DNA of 39,656 nucleotides, from the NCBI RefSeq assembly GCF_020889785.1, contig NZ_JACMYK010000065.1:1-39656 (forward strand), read 5' to 3'. Made by a program: the position numbers and the translations under genes. Each line of letters starts with the position of its first letter. Position 1 is the stretch's first letter. Positions 23,552-31,635 of this stretch are shown here, in pieces. The DNA comes from Bradyrhizobium acaciae. GTDB taxonomy: Bacteria > Pseudomonadota > Alphaproteobacteria > Rhizobiales > Xanthobacteraceae. The notes below the pieces were generated by a model, which was not told the origin of the DNA, searched no databases, and was given only the letters and a program-made list of their open reading frames with translations.

Positions 23552-24901
23552 ATGTCTAAAACCGTCTCAGGCGTGGAAGATTACACGGCCAGGCAACGCT
23601 ATTCGATCATGATCTCGGCGATGCTGGGATACATTCTCGACTTCTACGATGTCCTGATCTTTCCGTTTCTCCTGCCCGCGATCCAGCGCTCAATGTCGCT
23701 ATCGTTGACCGAGATCGGCTCTTTGCAGGCCCTGACACTCTTCGGGTCGGCAATCGGCGGGGCCCTGTTCGGCGTCATCGGTGATCGCCTTGGCCGAAAG
23801 ACCTCGCTTCAGCTCACGATCGCGCTGTTCTCGGTCGCGGCGATTATTTCCGCATTCGCATGGAATTATTGGTCGCTCGCGGTGCTGCGGTTCATCACCG
23901 GCATCGGTCTTGGCGGCGAGTACGGCGTTGGCATGGTGCTTTTCAACGAGGCCTGGAAGAAAGGCAGCCGCGGCCTGGGCGCGGCTGCGCTGCAGGGCTG
24001 CGCCGTGATCGCATCGTCCACTGCGTCGATCGTCGGAATCTGGCTTATCGCGACGTTCAGCGACGAGTGGAGCTGGCGCATCGGCCTGCTGAGTGGCGGA
24101 GTGCCAATCCTGCTGATCATTTTCATCCGCTTCTTCATGCCTGAATCGAAAATCTGGCTGGAGTACGAGGCCCAACGCAAGGCCGGTCAGGTTGCTGAGG
24201 CGGCCCGCACTCTTCCCCTGGCCGATCTGTTCCGCAACGGGCTGGCGCGCCAGACCGTCACTGCCTGCGTGTGGCTGATGAGCTACATGCTTTGCTACTA
24301 CAGTATCGTCTCCTTCATTCCGACGCTGTTGCTCCGGGACATGCACACGCCGGGCGACGTGGTTCGCACCACGGCCGTTCTTCTTTCCGTGGTCAGCGGC
24401 ATCTGCTATCTCGCCAACGGCTTTTTCAACGACAGGGCTGGCCGCCGGTTCGGTGCTCTCGTGCCGGCATTGTTCTGGATCGGATCCCTGGTTGGGATGG
24501 TAGTGTGGGGAGGTCAACTCTACGCCGGCTCGAAAGCCGAGTGGCCGATGTTCTGGCTCTATATCGGATTCGGGATTGGCAACGTTGCGCTCGGTGTTAC
24601 GGGCGTCTGGATATCGGAACTCTATCCGGTCAATCTGCGTGCGACGGCGGTGTCTACATTCTATATGGGCGGTCGCGGCCTTGGCAGTATCGCGCCGGTT
24701 ATTGTGCCCCTTGCGGCCGCTCATTTCGGCGGAAGCCTGCTAAACGGCATGGTTGCCGTGGCCCTTCCCGCTGCAGCTGTCTTCGTTCTTGCCTCTCTTC
24801 TGCTTCCTGAGACGCTCGGTCGGGATTTGTCCGCGAAGGGCTTCAAGGCCGACGCGGACTCGGAGCCGGCGATGAAGGCTGCTCCGGTCTCGAGCGTATG
24901 A
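23552..24901 (+). CDS. MFS transporter, probable nicotinate/6-hydroxynicotinate importer (NicT-like)
   Basis: 449 residues with twelve hydrophobic segments. The aromatic-acid:H+ symporter-type signature D-F-Y-D-V-L-I-F-P-F (about 29-38) is in helix 1, and G-D-R-L-G-R-K-T lies in the loop between helices 2 and 3. The R-F-I-T-G-I-G-L-G-G-E-Y-G-V segment in helix 4 is typical of the metabolite:H+ symporter group. A second, degenerate loop motif (N-D-R-A-G-R-R-F) follows helix 8. As the last gene of the nic-type operon, it probably takes up the pyridine substrate across the inner membrane. NicT of Pseudomonas is also an MFS protein, though of a somewhat different subgroup, so orthology is not claimed. 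Confidence 0.85.
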   Translation: MSKTVSGVEDYTARQRYSIMISAMLGYILDFYDVLIFPFLLPAIQRSMSLSLTEIGSLQALTLFGSAIGGALFGVIGDRLGRKTSLQLTIALFSVAAIISAFAWNYWSLAVLRFITGIGLGGEYGVGMVLFNEAWKKGSRGLGAAALQGCAVIASSTASIVGIWLIATFSDEWSWRIGLLSGGVPILLIIFIRFFMPESKIWLEYEAQRKAGQVAEAARTLPLADLFRNGLARQTVTACVWLMSYMLCYYSIVSFIPTLLLRDMHTPGDVVRTTAVLLSVVSGICYLANGFFNDRAGRRFGALVPALFWIGSLVGMVVWGGQLYAGSKAEWPMFWLYIGFGIGNVALGVTGVWISELYPVNLRATAVSTFYMGGRGLGSIAPVIVPLAAAHFGGSLLNGMVAVALPAAAVFVLASLLLPETLGRDLSAKGFKADADSEPAMKAAPVSSV

Positions 24902-24958
24902 TGCACTCGTGAAATGACGAGCAACCGGCGCGATGAGAGCTTGGCGCGCTCACCTCGC

Positions 24959-24995
24959 CGGCCCGGCACGCAAGTTGGAATCCGCTGCCGGGCCG
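24959..24995 (+). terminator. Strong hairpin downstream of the nic-type operon
   Basis: Ten-base perfect arms CGGCCCGGCA/TGCCGGGCCG with a 17-base loop, starting 58 bases after the transporter stop. It lacks a T-run, so Rho-assisted or structural termination is more likely than intrinsic. Its core, GGCCCGGC, is also the arm of the terminator at 14616. Confidence 0.5.
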
Positions 24996-25268
24996 TCGAT
25001 AGGGACAAATGACGTCTAATCGAGATCAATAAGTCACTGAGTTTTCTCAGGCCAGGGCTGACTCTTAATTTGCCGGTCGATCGATTTCAGGAGGCGGTGC
25101 TTCAAGCTGCCCCAGATTTTGGCCACTCTCGTTCGCGCCCAGGACGCCGCAACGAAGTGGGATGAAACGGCCGTGAACAGAACGCGACCGCTGAGGCCGT
25201 TACATCAAGAAAGATCAATAGGGCTATCCCACAGTCAGATCGCAACTTGAATCGAATGTCGGTATCGG

Positions 25269-25296
25269 TGGTTGGGCCTCTAGGATTTGAACCTAC
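25269..25296 (-). other. tRNA 3'-end-like relic
   Basis: Read on the minus strand, GTAGG-TTCAAAT-CCTAG forms a T-arm with four good pairs, followed by AGGCCCA-A-CCA, which has the form of an acceptor strand, discriminator base and CCA tail. The 16 bases GTAGGTTCAAATCCTA are those of a typical initiator tRNA T-arm as I remember it. No D-arm, anticodon arm or matching 5' acceptor strand can be found upstream, so this is not a functional tRNA. Confidence 0.35.
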
Positions 25297-25678
25297 TAGG
25301 GGGTCGACCAGGCAGCGGGTTCCGGTGGCCATAAGGTGCTTCCCAGTCAATTAGGCTGCCAATGCCAAAGCAGGCTCCCGCCATCGCGGATTTTGCGATG
25401 TACCGAAGCTCCCCCACCGTGCCGAGCGCTCACGCCACCATGCTGGAGTACGATCTTGTACGATTGCGTTCGCTTGATGCTCGGCGCGAAGAGCGCTCGC
25501 GAATTTCTCTCCGTCCCCACAACCACCGATGCTTGCGATAATAAGCGATCCTGGGCGCCCGCCTCCGAAGGGAAGTCGGCGCACTTCTTGCCGGCGGTAG
25601 ATGGGGGAATCGCGGCTAATTAGGAGGCCGGCGGAAACGATCGCCCGAGTTCTATGGAGCACAGCCTTGCGAGGATGG

Positions 25679-27307
25679 CTAAGAGCTCTGCCGAAAATTG
25701 GCGGCGACGAAGTGAGTCACCTTGGGCTGGGCCGCAGCGCCAAACTCCTGGATCGCGTCCTGAACGGCTCTGTCTGCGTTCGTCACGCGCTGGTGCTGTC
25801 GCAGGTGCTCGAGCCATGACGCTACCATGAACGTTTCCAGGAAGCGCCCGCTTTCGGCGGCGTCCTCGAAGACGTCCCACGAATAGGCGCCGTCCCGCCG
25901 TCGTTGTTGTTCCAAATCTCTGATATGGATGAGGAAAGATTCACGGCGTTCTGGAGCGATGCGGTACTCGACCGTAACCAGGACTGGCCCGCGGTCGGCG
26001 GCTGCGTCGATCGCCAACACAGGTGCCGGCCAATGCATCGAGGGCGCAAGATCGACTCCCGCACCTGTCTGAAGCTTCCAACGCCAGGTGAGTGCGATTC
26101 CCGCGATGGCGCCCGCAGCGGCGAGGAAATGCGCTGCGGGCAAACCGATTCCTGAGGCAAGCTGTCCCCAAAGTGCGCTGCCGGCGGTCATCGCTCCAAA
26201 GAACACGGTAACAAAAATGGCTAATCCGCGGCCGCGCACCCAATCCGGCAACGAGACCTGAACTGAGACGTTTACCGTCGCGAGGACGGCGATCCATGAA
26301 ATGCCTGCGATCAGGCATGCCGCGAGTGCGATCTCTGAGTAACGCGCGAGGCCCAGGAGGATCAGACTGAGCGCAGTGCCGGCGGTGCCGGCAGCGACGA
26401 GCCCGTCGGACCCGAAGATCGCCTTCATCCAGGACAGCATGAACGCACCGACGACGGCGCCCACGCCGATCGCGCCGAGTAAAAAGCCGTAGAGTTCTGG
26501 ACCGCCTGCGATCTGATTGCGCGCGACGAGTGGGAGCAGCGCCCAATAGGCGCTCGCGAAAAAGAAGAACGCTGCCGCCCGAACGAGTGTGGCACGGAGC
26601 CTCGGATTGAATCGTGCGTGGCGGAAGCCGATCACCATGGCGCCGGCGAGACGTTCTGATGGCAGTGCGCTTCCTTGCGAGGACGCCGGGCGCCACCAAA
26701 GCAGCGCTCCGATCACGGCGAAATTGCTCAGCGCGTTGATCCAAAAGGGTGCTGCGATGCCCAACCCGCCGATGACCGCGCCGCCCAGCGCCGGCCCGAT
26801 AGCCCTGCTGATGTTGACGCCTACGCCGTTGCTGGCGACGGCCGCTGCCAGATCCTGCCTCGGGACAAGCTGCGGGACAACCGATTGCCATGCCGGCGCG
26901 GTAAATGCCGCGCCTACGCCAAGCAGAAACGTGAACAGCAGCAGGATGGGAGGGGTGACGAGGTTAAGCCCGACGAGCACGGCGCTTGCTGCCGCGACGA
27001 TCGTAAGGACGATCTCACAACCGATCAGAAAACGGCGCTTGTCGACCGTATCCGCCAGCGCGCCGGCCGGGAGCGCGAACAGAAACATTGGAAGGCTGCT
27101 CGCAACCTGAACCAGGGAGACGGTAAGTGGATCGGCATCGAGGCTGGTCATTAGCCATCCGGACGCCGCGTTGTACATCCACGTGCCGACGTTGGCGACG
27201 ACGGTCGCGGTCCATACAACCGTGAAGGTGGCATGGCGAAATGCGATCCATGGAGAAGCGCTGCGCGAGGCTTCCGATGGGGTTGGTTTCTCGTTGGCTG
27301 AAGACAT
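25679..27307 (-). CDS. MFS exporter (MFS_3/EntS-like) with C-terminal antibiotic-biosynthesis-monooxygenase-like domain
   Basis: 542 residues from the ATG at 27307. The first 410 or so form a twelve-helix MFS unit: F-R-H-A-T-F-T-V-V-W-T-A-T-V-V-A-N-V-G-T-W-M at the start, P-A-G-A-L-A-D-T-V-D-K-R-R-F in the 2-3 loop, and N-I-S-R-A-I-G-P-A-L-G-G, typical of the EntS/transmembrane-secretion-effector family. The last 110 residues are soluble: V-T-V-E-Y-R-I-A-P-E-R-R-E-S-F and S-W-L-E-H-L-R-Q-H-Q-R-V-T-N-A-D-R look like an ABM/Dabb-type ferredoxin fold. This fusion occurs in many members. It is last in a leftward operon after the hydrolase and metallo-hydrolase genes, so it may export a product or a toxic substrate. 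A GTG start at 27388 overlapping the previous gene is an alternative. Confidence 0.85.
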   Translation of the reverse strand: MSSANEKPTPSEASRSASPWIAFRHATFTVVWTATVVANVGTWMYNAASGWLMTSLDADPLTVSLVQVASSLPMFLFALPAGALADTVDKRRFLIGCEIVLTIVAAASAVLVGLNLVTPPILLLFTFLLGVGAAFTAPAWQSVVPQLVPRQDLAAAVASNGVGVNISRAIGPALGGAVIGGLGIAAPFWINALSNFAVIGALLWWRPASSQGSALPSERLAGAMVIGFRHARFNPRLRATLVRAAAFFFFASAYWALLPLVARNQIAGGPELYGFLLGAIGVGAVVGAFMLSWMKAIFGSDGLVAAGTAGTALSLILLGLARYSEIALAACLIAGISWIAVLATVNVSVQVSLPDWVRGRGLAIFVTVFFGAMTAGSALWGQLASGIGLPAAHFLAAAGAIAGIALTWRWKLQTGAGVDLAPSMHWPAPVLAIDAAADRGPVLVTVEYRIAPERRESFLIHIRDLEQQRRRDGAYSWDVFEDAAESGRFLETFMVASWLEHLRQHQRVTNADRAVQDAIQEFGAAAQPKVTHFVAANFRQSS

Positions 27308-27380
27308 CACGTTCACTCGACCCATCAAACTGTGCCCGCGAAGGCTGCCGGCGATCGTCCAATTGTCCGGATTTCCGCCG

Positions 27381-28397
27381 TCAGTCACGCGTTGGATTCA
27401 AAACCGTGGTGTAATTGGCAGGCAACCATTCGAACCGGCCGTCGACCGATCGGACGTGTCCGATACCCGGAAATGCGATGTGAGCTGCCGCGATCCAGGA
27501 TGCAGTCCGGGCGCTCTGAGCGAAGACCCCCATTCGTTCCGCCTCCGCCGAGATCGGATCGTTATCGTAGGCCACCGTCACGGCGGGGTCAGGAAATTGG
27601 ATTGGCGCCACGTGGACGAGATCGCCCCAAACGAGAAGCGTTTGCCCTTCGCTGGAGATTTCGTACGACGTGTGGCCAGGCGTGTGCCCAGGAGTGGGGA
27701 TCGCCCGGATCCCCGGCGAGAGTTCCTGGCCCTCCGAGAAGGGCCTAAGCCGGCCCGCCTCCAGATAGGGCTTTAACGAAGCGCGGTCGCCCTCGAACAT
27801 CGGCTTGAGAAATTTCGGGGCTTCGTTCTCGTTCTTGGCGTCGAGCCAGTAGTCCAGATCCTTCTGATTGACCCTGATGATGGCATTGGGAAATGCGGGC
27901 TTTCCTTGAGGCGCGATACCTCCGACATGATCCGCGTGAAGGTGCGTCAGATATATCTCGTCGATCTGCTCCGGCTTGTATCCGGATGTCCTAAGGTTTT
28001 CCAGCAGGTGTCCGCAGCATGCGCCATATAGACTGCCGGCGCCGCTGTCGATCAGAATGAGCTTCTCTCCCGTGTTCACCAGGAAGGCATTGATCGAGCC
28101 CTCCACGGGAGCAGAGAGATCAGACCCCGCGAGCAGGGCCTCGGCTTTGCCGGGATAACTCTCCGCAAGCTTCACGGCTTTCCGTTCGCCGCCAGGCATC
28201 GTCTCGTTTCGTGTCATCACATCGTGGACGGGAAATGGATGCGTGCCGTCGAGCAAAGCTGTTATTTCCACGTGACCAAGCATCATGCGGTAGAAGCCTG
28301 GTGCCTGGGCGCGGACCTGCGGAGCACCGGCATCCGCCTGCTCATGGGACAACAGCGATATGAGCGCCAAGAGCGCGACGGTGCGGATGGGCTTCAT
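27381..28397 (-). CDS. Secreted metallo-beta-lactamase-fold hydrolase
   Basis: 338 residues. A Sec-type signal peptide covers about the first 23 residues (K-P-I-R-T then a hydrophobic core, cleavage near A-D-A-G). Metal motif T-H-L-H-A-D-H-V-G-G has His152, His154, Asp156 and His157; G-H-T-P-G-H-T supplies the next His; and W-G-D-L-V-H gives the bridging Asp. Family members include lactonases, glyoxalase II, sulfatases and isothiocyanate hydrolases. The protein should act in the periplasm on a small ester or lactone. It is 42 bp from the alpha/beta hydrolase gene upstream and just before the MFS gene. Substrate cannot be read from the sequence. Confidence 0.88.
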   Translation of the reverse strand: MKPIRTVALLALISLLSHEQADAGAPQVRAQAPGFYRMMLGHVEITALLDGTHPFPVHDVMTRNETMPGGERKAVKLAESYPGKAEALLAGSDLSAPVEGSINAFLVNTGEKLILIDSGAGSLYGACCGHLLENLRTSGYKPEQIDEIYLTHLHADHVGGIAPQGKPAFPNAIIRVNQKDLDYWLDAKNENEAPKFLKPMFEGDRASLKPYLEAGRLRPFSEGQELSPGIRAIPTPGHTPGHTSYEISSEGQTLLVWGDLVHVAPIQFPDPAVTVAYDNDPISAEAERMGVFAQSARTASWIAAAHIAFPGIGHVRSVDGRFEWLPANYTTVLNPTRD

Positions 28398-28439
28398 TTC
28401 TTGTCCTCATCTTCAGATGCCAGCTCAGTTGCGGGCGTC

Positions 28440-29303
28440 TTAGCCGTTCCAGCCGTTCAGGAAACCGAGAAGCAGCCTGTTGACGGCTTCCGGTTGTTCT
28501 TCTTGCGGAAGGTGGCCGCAGCGTTCGATTGGAGCCGCGGTGAGGTTTTCTGCCATCTCGCTCCAGATCGCCTTCATATCGAACAGGCGGCCGACGGCAC
28601 CGAAGTCCTGTCCCCAGAGCGAGAGCACGGGGCATTTGATCTTCTTGTCGGCATCTTCGAGGTCCTGCGCGACATCTTCCGCGCTCGCTCGATAATCGGC
28701 CATCGCGCCCCGGACAGCACCGGGGGCTCTATAGGCTTTCACATAGGTTTCAAACGCCTCGCCGGTGATCGTCGATGGATCGTGGCACCAATCGGAGAAG
28801 AAGTGCCGCAGCCAGATATCTTCCCGACCCGCGATCAGCGCCTCCGGAAGATCCGGAATTTGGTGGAACATGAAGAACCAGTATTCGCGGGCGACTTTGG
28901 CTTTCATTTCGCGCGCGACTATCCGCGTAGGGACGTTGTCCATCACGACCAGACGATCGACGAGATCGGGATGGTCCTTGACGAGACGCGTCGCGACCCG
29001 GGCGCCACGGTCGTGTCCGACAAGCGCGACCCGTCCGATCCCGAGCACCTTCAACAACTCGACAATATCATTGGCCATTGTCCGCTTGTCGTAGCCACTT
29101 GCAGGCTTGTCGGTTTCCCCGTATCCGCGAAGATCCGGAGCGATCACCCGGTACCGCGGCGCAAGCGCCGGAATCTGGAAGCGCCAGGCGAAGTTGGTCT
29201 CCGGAAAGCCGTGCAGAAGCACGACCGGCGGCCCGTCTCCAGCATCCAGGTAGAACTGCCTGATGCCGTTGGCACGGCACGTGGTCCGATTTATCGTGGT
29301 CAC
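28440..29303 (-). CDS. Alpha/beta hydrolase of the haloacetate dehalogenase/epoxide hydrolase type
   Basis: 287 residues. H-G-F-P-E-T (31-36) forms the oxyanion hole, and the nucleophile elbow G-H-D-R-G-A-R has Asp98 with Arg99 and Arg102, the D-R-G-A-R pattern of fluoroacetate dehalogenases, whose two Arg bind the carboxylate. A-D-Y-R-A and a late C-G-H-L-P-Q-E-E with the base His are also shared. However, the His-Trp pair that holds the halide in characterised fluoroacetate dehalogenases appears as Tyr-Trp here (E-Y-W-F-F), so halide specificity may differ and epoxide or ester substrates are possible. First gene of the leftward operon, divergent from the VOC dioxygenase gene. Confidence 0.85.
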   Translation of the reverse strand: MTTINRTTCRANGIRQFYLDAGDGPPVVLLHGFPETNFAWRFQIPALAPRYRVIAPDLRGYGETDKPASGYDKRTMANDIVELLKVLGIGRVALVGHDRGARVATRLVKDHPDLVDRLVVMDNVPTRIVAREMKAKVAREYWFFMFHQIPDLPEALIAGREDIWLRHFFSDWCHDPSTITGEAFETYVKAYRAPGAVRGAMADYRASAEDVAQDLEDADKKIKCPVLSLWGQDFGAVGRLFDMKAIWSEMAENLTAAPIERCGHLPQEEQPEAVNRLLLGFLNGWNG

Positions 29304-29331
29304 GGATCTGCCGCTCCCGTAGAGTTACGGG

Positions 29332-29370
29332 CTGCAATGGTTAGGCCGATCGGCCGGGGAGTCATTGCAG
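29332..29370. promoter_or_regulatory. Nested inverted repeat in a divergent promoter region
   Basis: Outer arms CTGCAATG (29332-29339) and CATTGCAG (29363-29370) enclose a 12-bp perfect palindrome, GGCCGATCGGCC (29344-29355). The whole lies 29-67 bases upstream of the leftward hydrolase start. It could be an operator for a dimeric regulator such as the LysR protein at 30491 or an RNA structure in the leader. Confidence 0.5.
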
Positions 29371-29574
29371 GATTTCAGCGCGCTTTGCACGATTGCGTCG
29401 CGGTAGCGCCAGGAAGCACTACAATTGCCTCGGCAAGCGGTCGGTTTTCGGGAGAAAGTCCAAGACGAGGGACCAGGTTCCAGGTTGTGTATGTGCTACG
29501 ACCGGCAACCGCAACGAGAACAAGGCCGGCCAGGCAGGTATGACGCATCAGGTCGCGGATTGGGAATAAGCCAA

Positions 29575-30498
29575 GTGAACGCGCGAGGAATTCACCACGT
29601 TACAACGATCGTCGGCGACGTAAGGCGCGCGGCCGACTTCTATCGAGGCGTACTAGGGCTCAAGCGGGTCAAGAAGACCGTCTGCTACGACGATCCAGGC
29701 AGTTACCATGTCTATTATGGCGCCGATCTCGGTTCTCCAGGGACGGTGATAAGCACCCTTGCCTGGAACTGCGTGACAGCAGGATTGGTCGGGGTCGGCG
29801 AAGTCGTTCAGACCGCATTTCGGGCGCCGCCGCATTCTCTCGGTCGGTGGGCCGATCGCCTGGATTCGTGTGGTGTACCCAGCAGGTCGCAGGTGTCGCC
29901 CTTTGGAGAGCGAATGCTCTGTTTCGCGGACCCCGATGGAACATCACTGGCATTGGTCGAGACATTGGATGATCCATCGTCGGAGGTCCATCAAGACGGG
30001 CCAATAGTTCGCCCGCTCGATGGCCTTCATGACGTGACGCTCAATGTCCGCGAGGAGGACGCCACGGTCGAAATCCTCGAGAAGGTCTTCGACTTCGGGC
30101 TTGTGTCGAGGAAGGATGGTTCTATCCGCTTGGCTGCGCACGGCGGACCGGGAGGCGCCATCACCTTGCGTGTGATCGGGAAGTCCTCGCGGGGACGGCT
30201 CGGCGGAGGTACCATCCGCCACGTTGCCTTTCGCTCGAGGGATATCGACGATAGGTCGGAGATGGTCGAGAAGTTGCGCTCGGCATACGGCATGGCGGTA
30301 AGCGATCCGATCGAGCGAACCTATCTAAGCGCCGTAGGTTTCCGTGCGCCTTGCGGGGTCCTTTTCGAGATCGCCACCGACGGCCCAGGATTCGTGGTCG
30401 ACGAAGCGCCCGAGCGCTTGGGGGAACATCTCAAGCTGCCCGCTTTCCTCGAAGATCGCCGCCCCGAATTACAGGCGATCCTGCCTCCACTCAGCTAG
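29575..30498 (+). CDS. Ring-cleavage-type VOC dioxygenase (MhqO/CatE-like)
   Basis: 307 residues in two VOC halves. The first starts G-I-H-H-V-T-T-I-V-G-D-V-R-R-A-A-D-F-Y-R-G-V-L-G-L-K-R-V-K-K-T-V, a pattern typical of the ring-cleaving dioxygenase group that includes hydroquinone-linked MhqO proteins. The second half carries G-L-H-D-V-T-L (about residue 148) and G-V-L-F-E-I-A-T-D-G-P-G-F (about 261-273), giving the His, His and Glu iron ligands. It would open an aromatic ring or act on a related enol. The start is GTG at 29575, after GGGAATAA; a TTG at 29560 is possible. Its end overlaps the LysR gene by eight bases on opposite strands. Confidence 0.8.
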   Translation: MNARGIHHVTTIVGDVRRAADFYRGVLGLKRVKKTVCYDDPGSYHVYYGADLGSPGTVISTLAWNCVTAGLVGVGEVVQTAFRAPPHSLGRWADRLDSCGVPSRSQVSPFGERMLCFADPDGTSLALVETLDDPSSEVHQDGPIVRPLDGLHDVTLNVREEDATVEILEKVFDFGLVSRKDGSIRLAAHGGPGGAITLRVIGKSSRGRLGGGTIRHVAFRSRDIDDRSEMVEKLRSAYGMAVSDPIERTYLSAVGFRAPCGVLFEIATDGPGFVVDEAPERLGEHLKLPAFLEDRRPELQAILPPLS

Positions 30499-31465
30499 GT
30501 GCCCTAGCGGCTCGCTTCGCCTTTCCTTGTCGGACTGCGGTTTCCGCAGACTTTTCTCGAGTGGCCCTGCCCTCCATGAAATCGGTAAGGCGAGGGCAAA
30601 CGAAGTCGAGGAACGCCTTCACCCGGAACGGCAGACGCGGCCCGCCGTGATAAAGCGCGTGGATCTGCTCGTCGTCGCCAACGGCGCCATTGAGCACCTC
30701 GATCAGTCGGCCGGCAGCTATGTCGTCGCGGATGTGATAGTCGGCGAGCCTGGCGATGCCGACGCCTGCGATGGCCATTCTCTTCAAGGTTTGGGCATTG
30801 TTCGCGACGAGCGGGCCATTGACCATCCGGTCTACGATACGGCCACTCTCCTTCAGGGGCCAGACCGGTGCCGACCGTCGGAAGTTGAACCCCAGGCACT
30901 TGTGATGGGAGAGATCCTCGACCTTTTTGGGTTCGCCCATGCGGTCGATGTAGTCGGGCGATGCGACGATCCGCCTCTTCACGACCCCGATGCGTCTGGC
31001 GACCATCGCCGAATCCTGCAGAGGGCCCACGCGGAAGGCGACATCCGTCCGATCGAGATAAAGATCGACGACCTCATCGGAGAGTGAAATATCGATCACG
31101 ATCTCGGGGTGGGCCTTCCAAAAGGCCGGGAGCAAGGGTTCGAGACCAAGGATACCGAACGAGATAGTCGTGTTGACGCGAATTGTCCCGCCAGCCGTCG
31201 TCGCTCCCCTGGAAATCCCTCGTTCGATCCCGTCAAGTTCGGCAACAAGCGCCAGGCTTTTCTCATGATATATCCGCCCCTCGGCTGTCAGCGCCAAACG
31301 CCGCGTCGAGCGCTCGAAAAGCCGCACGCCGAGCCGCTCTTCGATTCGCCCGATAAGCTTGCTGACCGTCGACGGTGCCATCAAGAGCCTGCGTGCAGCG
31401 TCGGAATAGTTGCCGGCCTCCACTACGCGGAGGAAGACCTGCATTTCACCGATCCGATTGTCCAT
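30491..31465 (-). CDS. LysR-family transcriptional regulator
   Basis: 324 residues. N-terminal winged helix: M-Q-V-F-L-R-V-V-E-A-G-N-Y-S-D-A-A-R-R-L-L-M-A-P-S-T-V-S-K-L-I-G-R-I-E-E-R-L-G-V-R-L-F (two runs joined here by the recognition helix). The C-terminal half is the effector-binding periplasmic-protein-like domain with G-P-L-Q-D-S-A-M-V-A-R-R and I-A-G-V-G-I-A-R-L-A-D. It belongs to the large DsdC/PecT-like subgroup of LysR proteins that often regulate neighbouring redox or detoxification genes. It is convergent with the VOC dioxygenase gene, and a perfect 17-bp palindrome lies just upstream of its start. The final 20 residues are Lys/Arg/Ala-rich and probably disordered. Confidence 0.92.
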   Translation of the reverse strand: MDNRIGEMQVFLRVVEAGNYSDAARRLLMAPSTVSKLIGRIEERLGVRLFERSTRRLALTAEGRIYHEKSLALVAELDGIERGISRGATTAGGTIRVNTTISFGILGLEPLLPAFWKAHPEIVIDISLSDEVVDLYLDRTDVAFRVGPLQDSAMVARRIGVVKRRIVASPDYIDRMGEPKKVEDLSHHKCLGFNFRRSAPVWPLKESGRIVDRMVNGPLVANNAQTLKRMAIAGVGIARLADYHIRDDIAAGRLIEVLNGAVGDDEQIHALYHGGPRLPFRVKAFLDFVCPRLTDFMEGRATREKSAETAVRQGKAKRAARAPS

Positions 31466-31477
31466 GTCATAACCATC

Positions 31478-31494
31478 TGTGAAGTGACTTCACA
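31478..31494. promoter_or_regulatory. Perfect 17-bp palindrome with LysR-box form
   Basis: TGTGAAGT-G-ACTTCACA, 13 to 29 bases upstream of the LysR start codon. The inner TGAAGTGACTTCA fits T-N11-A, the general LysR-type binding box. It is placed to let the LysR protein control its own gene, and perhaps the AraC gene 190 bp to the right. Confidence 0.65.
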
Positions 31495-31635
31495 AATAAT
31501 GTGGAGTTCGGATGGATTATCAAGTCCGGGTTTCCTCACCTATCGTGAGGCATCGTTTCCTTTCCTGCGACAATTTCCGATAAGCACGTTTGCTATCGGC
31601 GGTCGTCGGATCGAAGTCTTGAACGAAGACGATTA

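Larger units (their letters stand above)
24902..25678. other. 777-bp gene-free spacer
   Basis: No coding frame is convincing on either strand; the frames of 80-100 codons overlap each other and look like none I know. The left end has a strong hairpin (24959-24995) after the transporter gene. A tRNA T-arm-like sequence lies at 25269-25296 on the minus strand. The lack of genes in an otherwise dense window suggests a scar of past insertion or deletion. Confidence 0.5.

Noticed and set aside
25252..25345. Complete tRNA gene on the minus strand
   Set aside because: Only the T-arm and CCA-like end can be formed; no anticodon stem, D-arm or pairing 5' acceptor strand exists in the preceding 75 bases.
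28224..29543. 439-codon plus-strand frame opposite the hydrolase genes
   Set aside because: It lies antisense to an alpha/beta hydrolase with an intact active site and shows no domain of its own.
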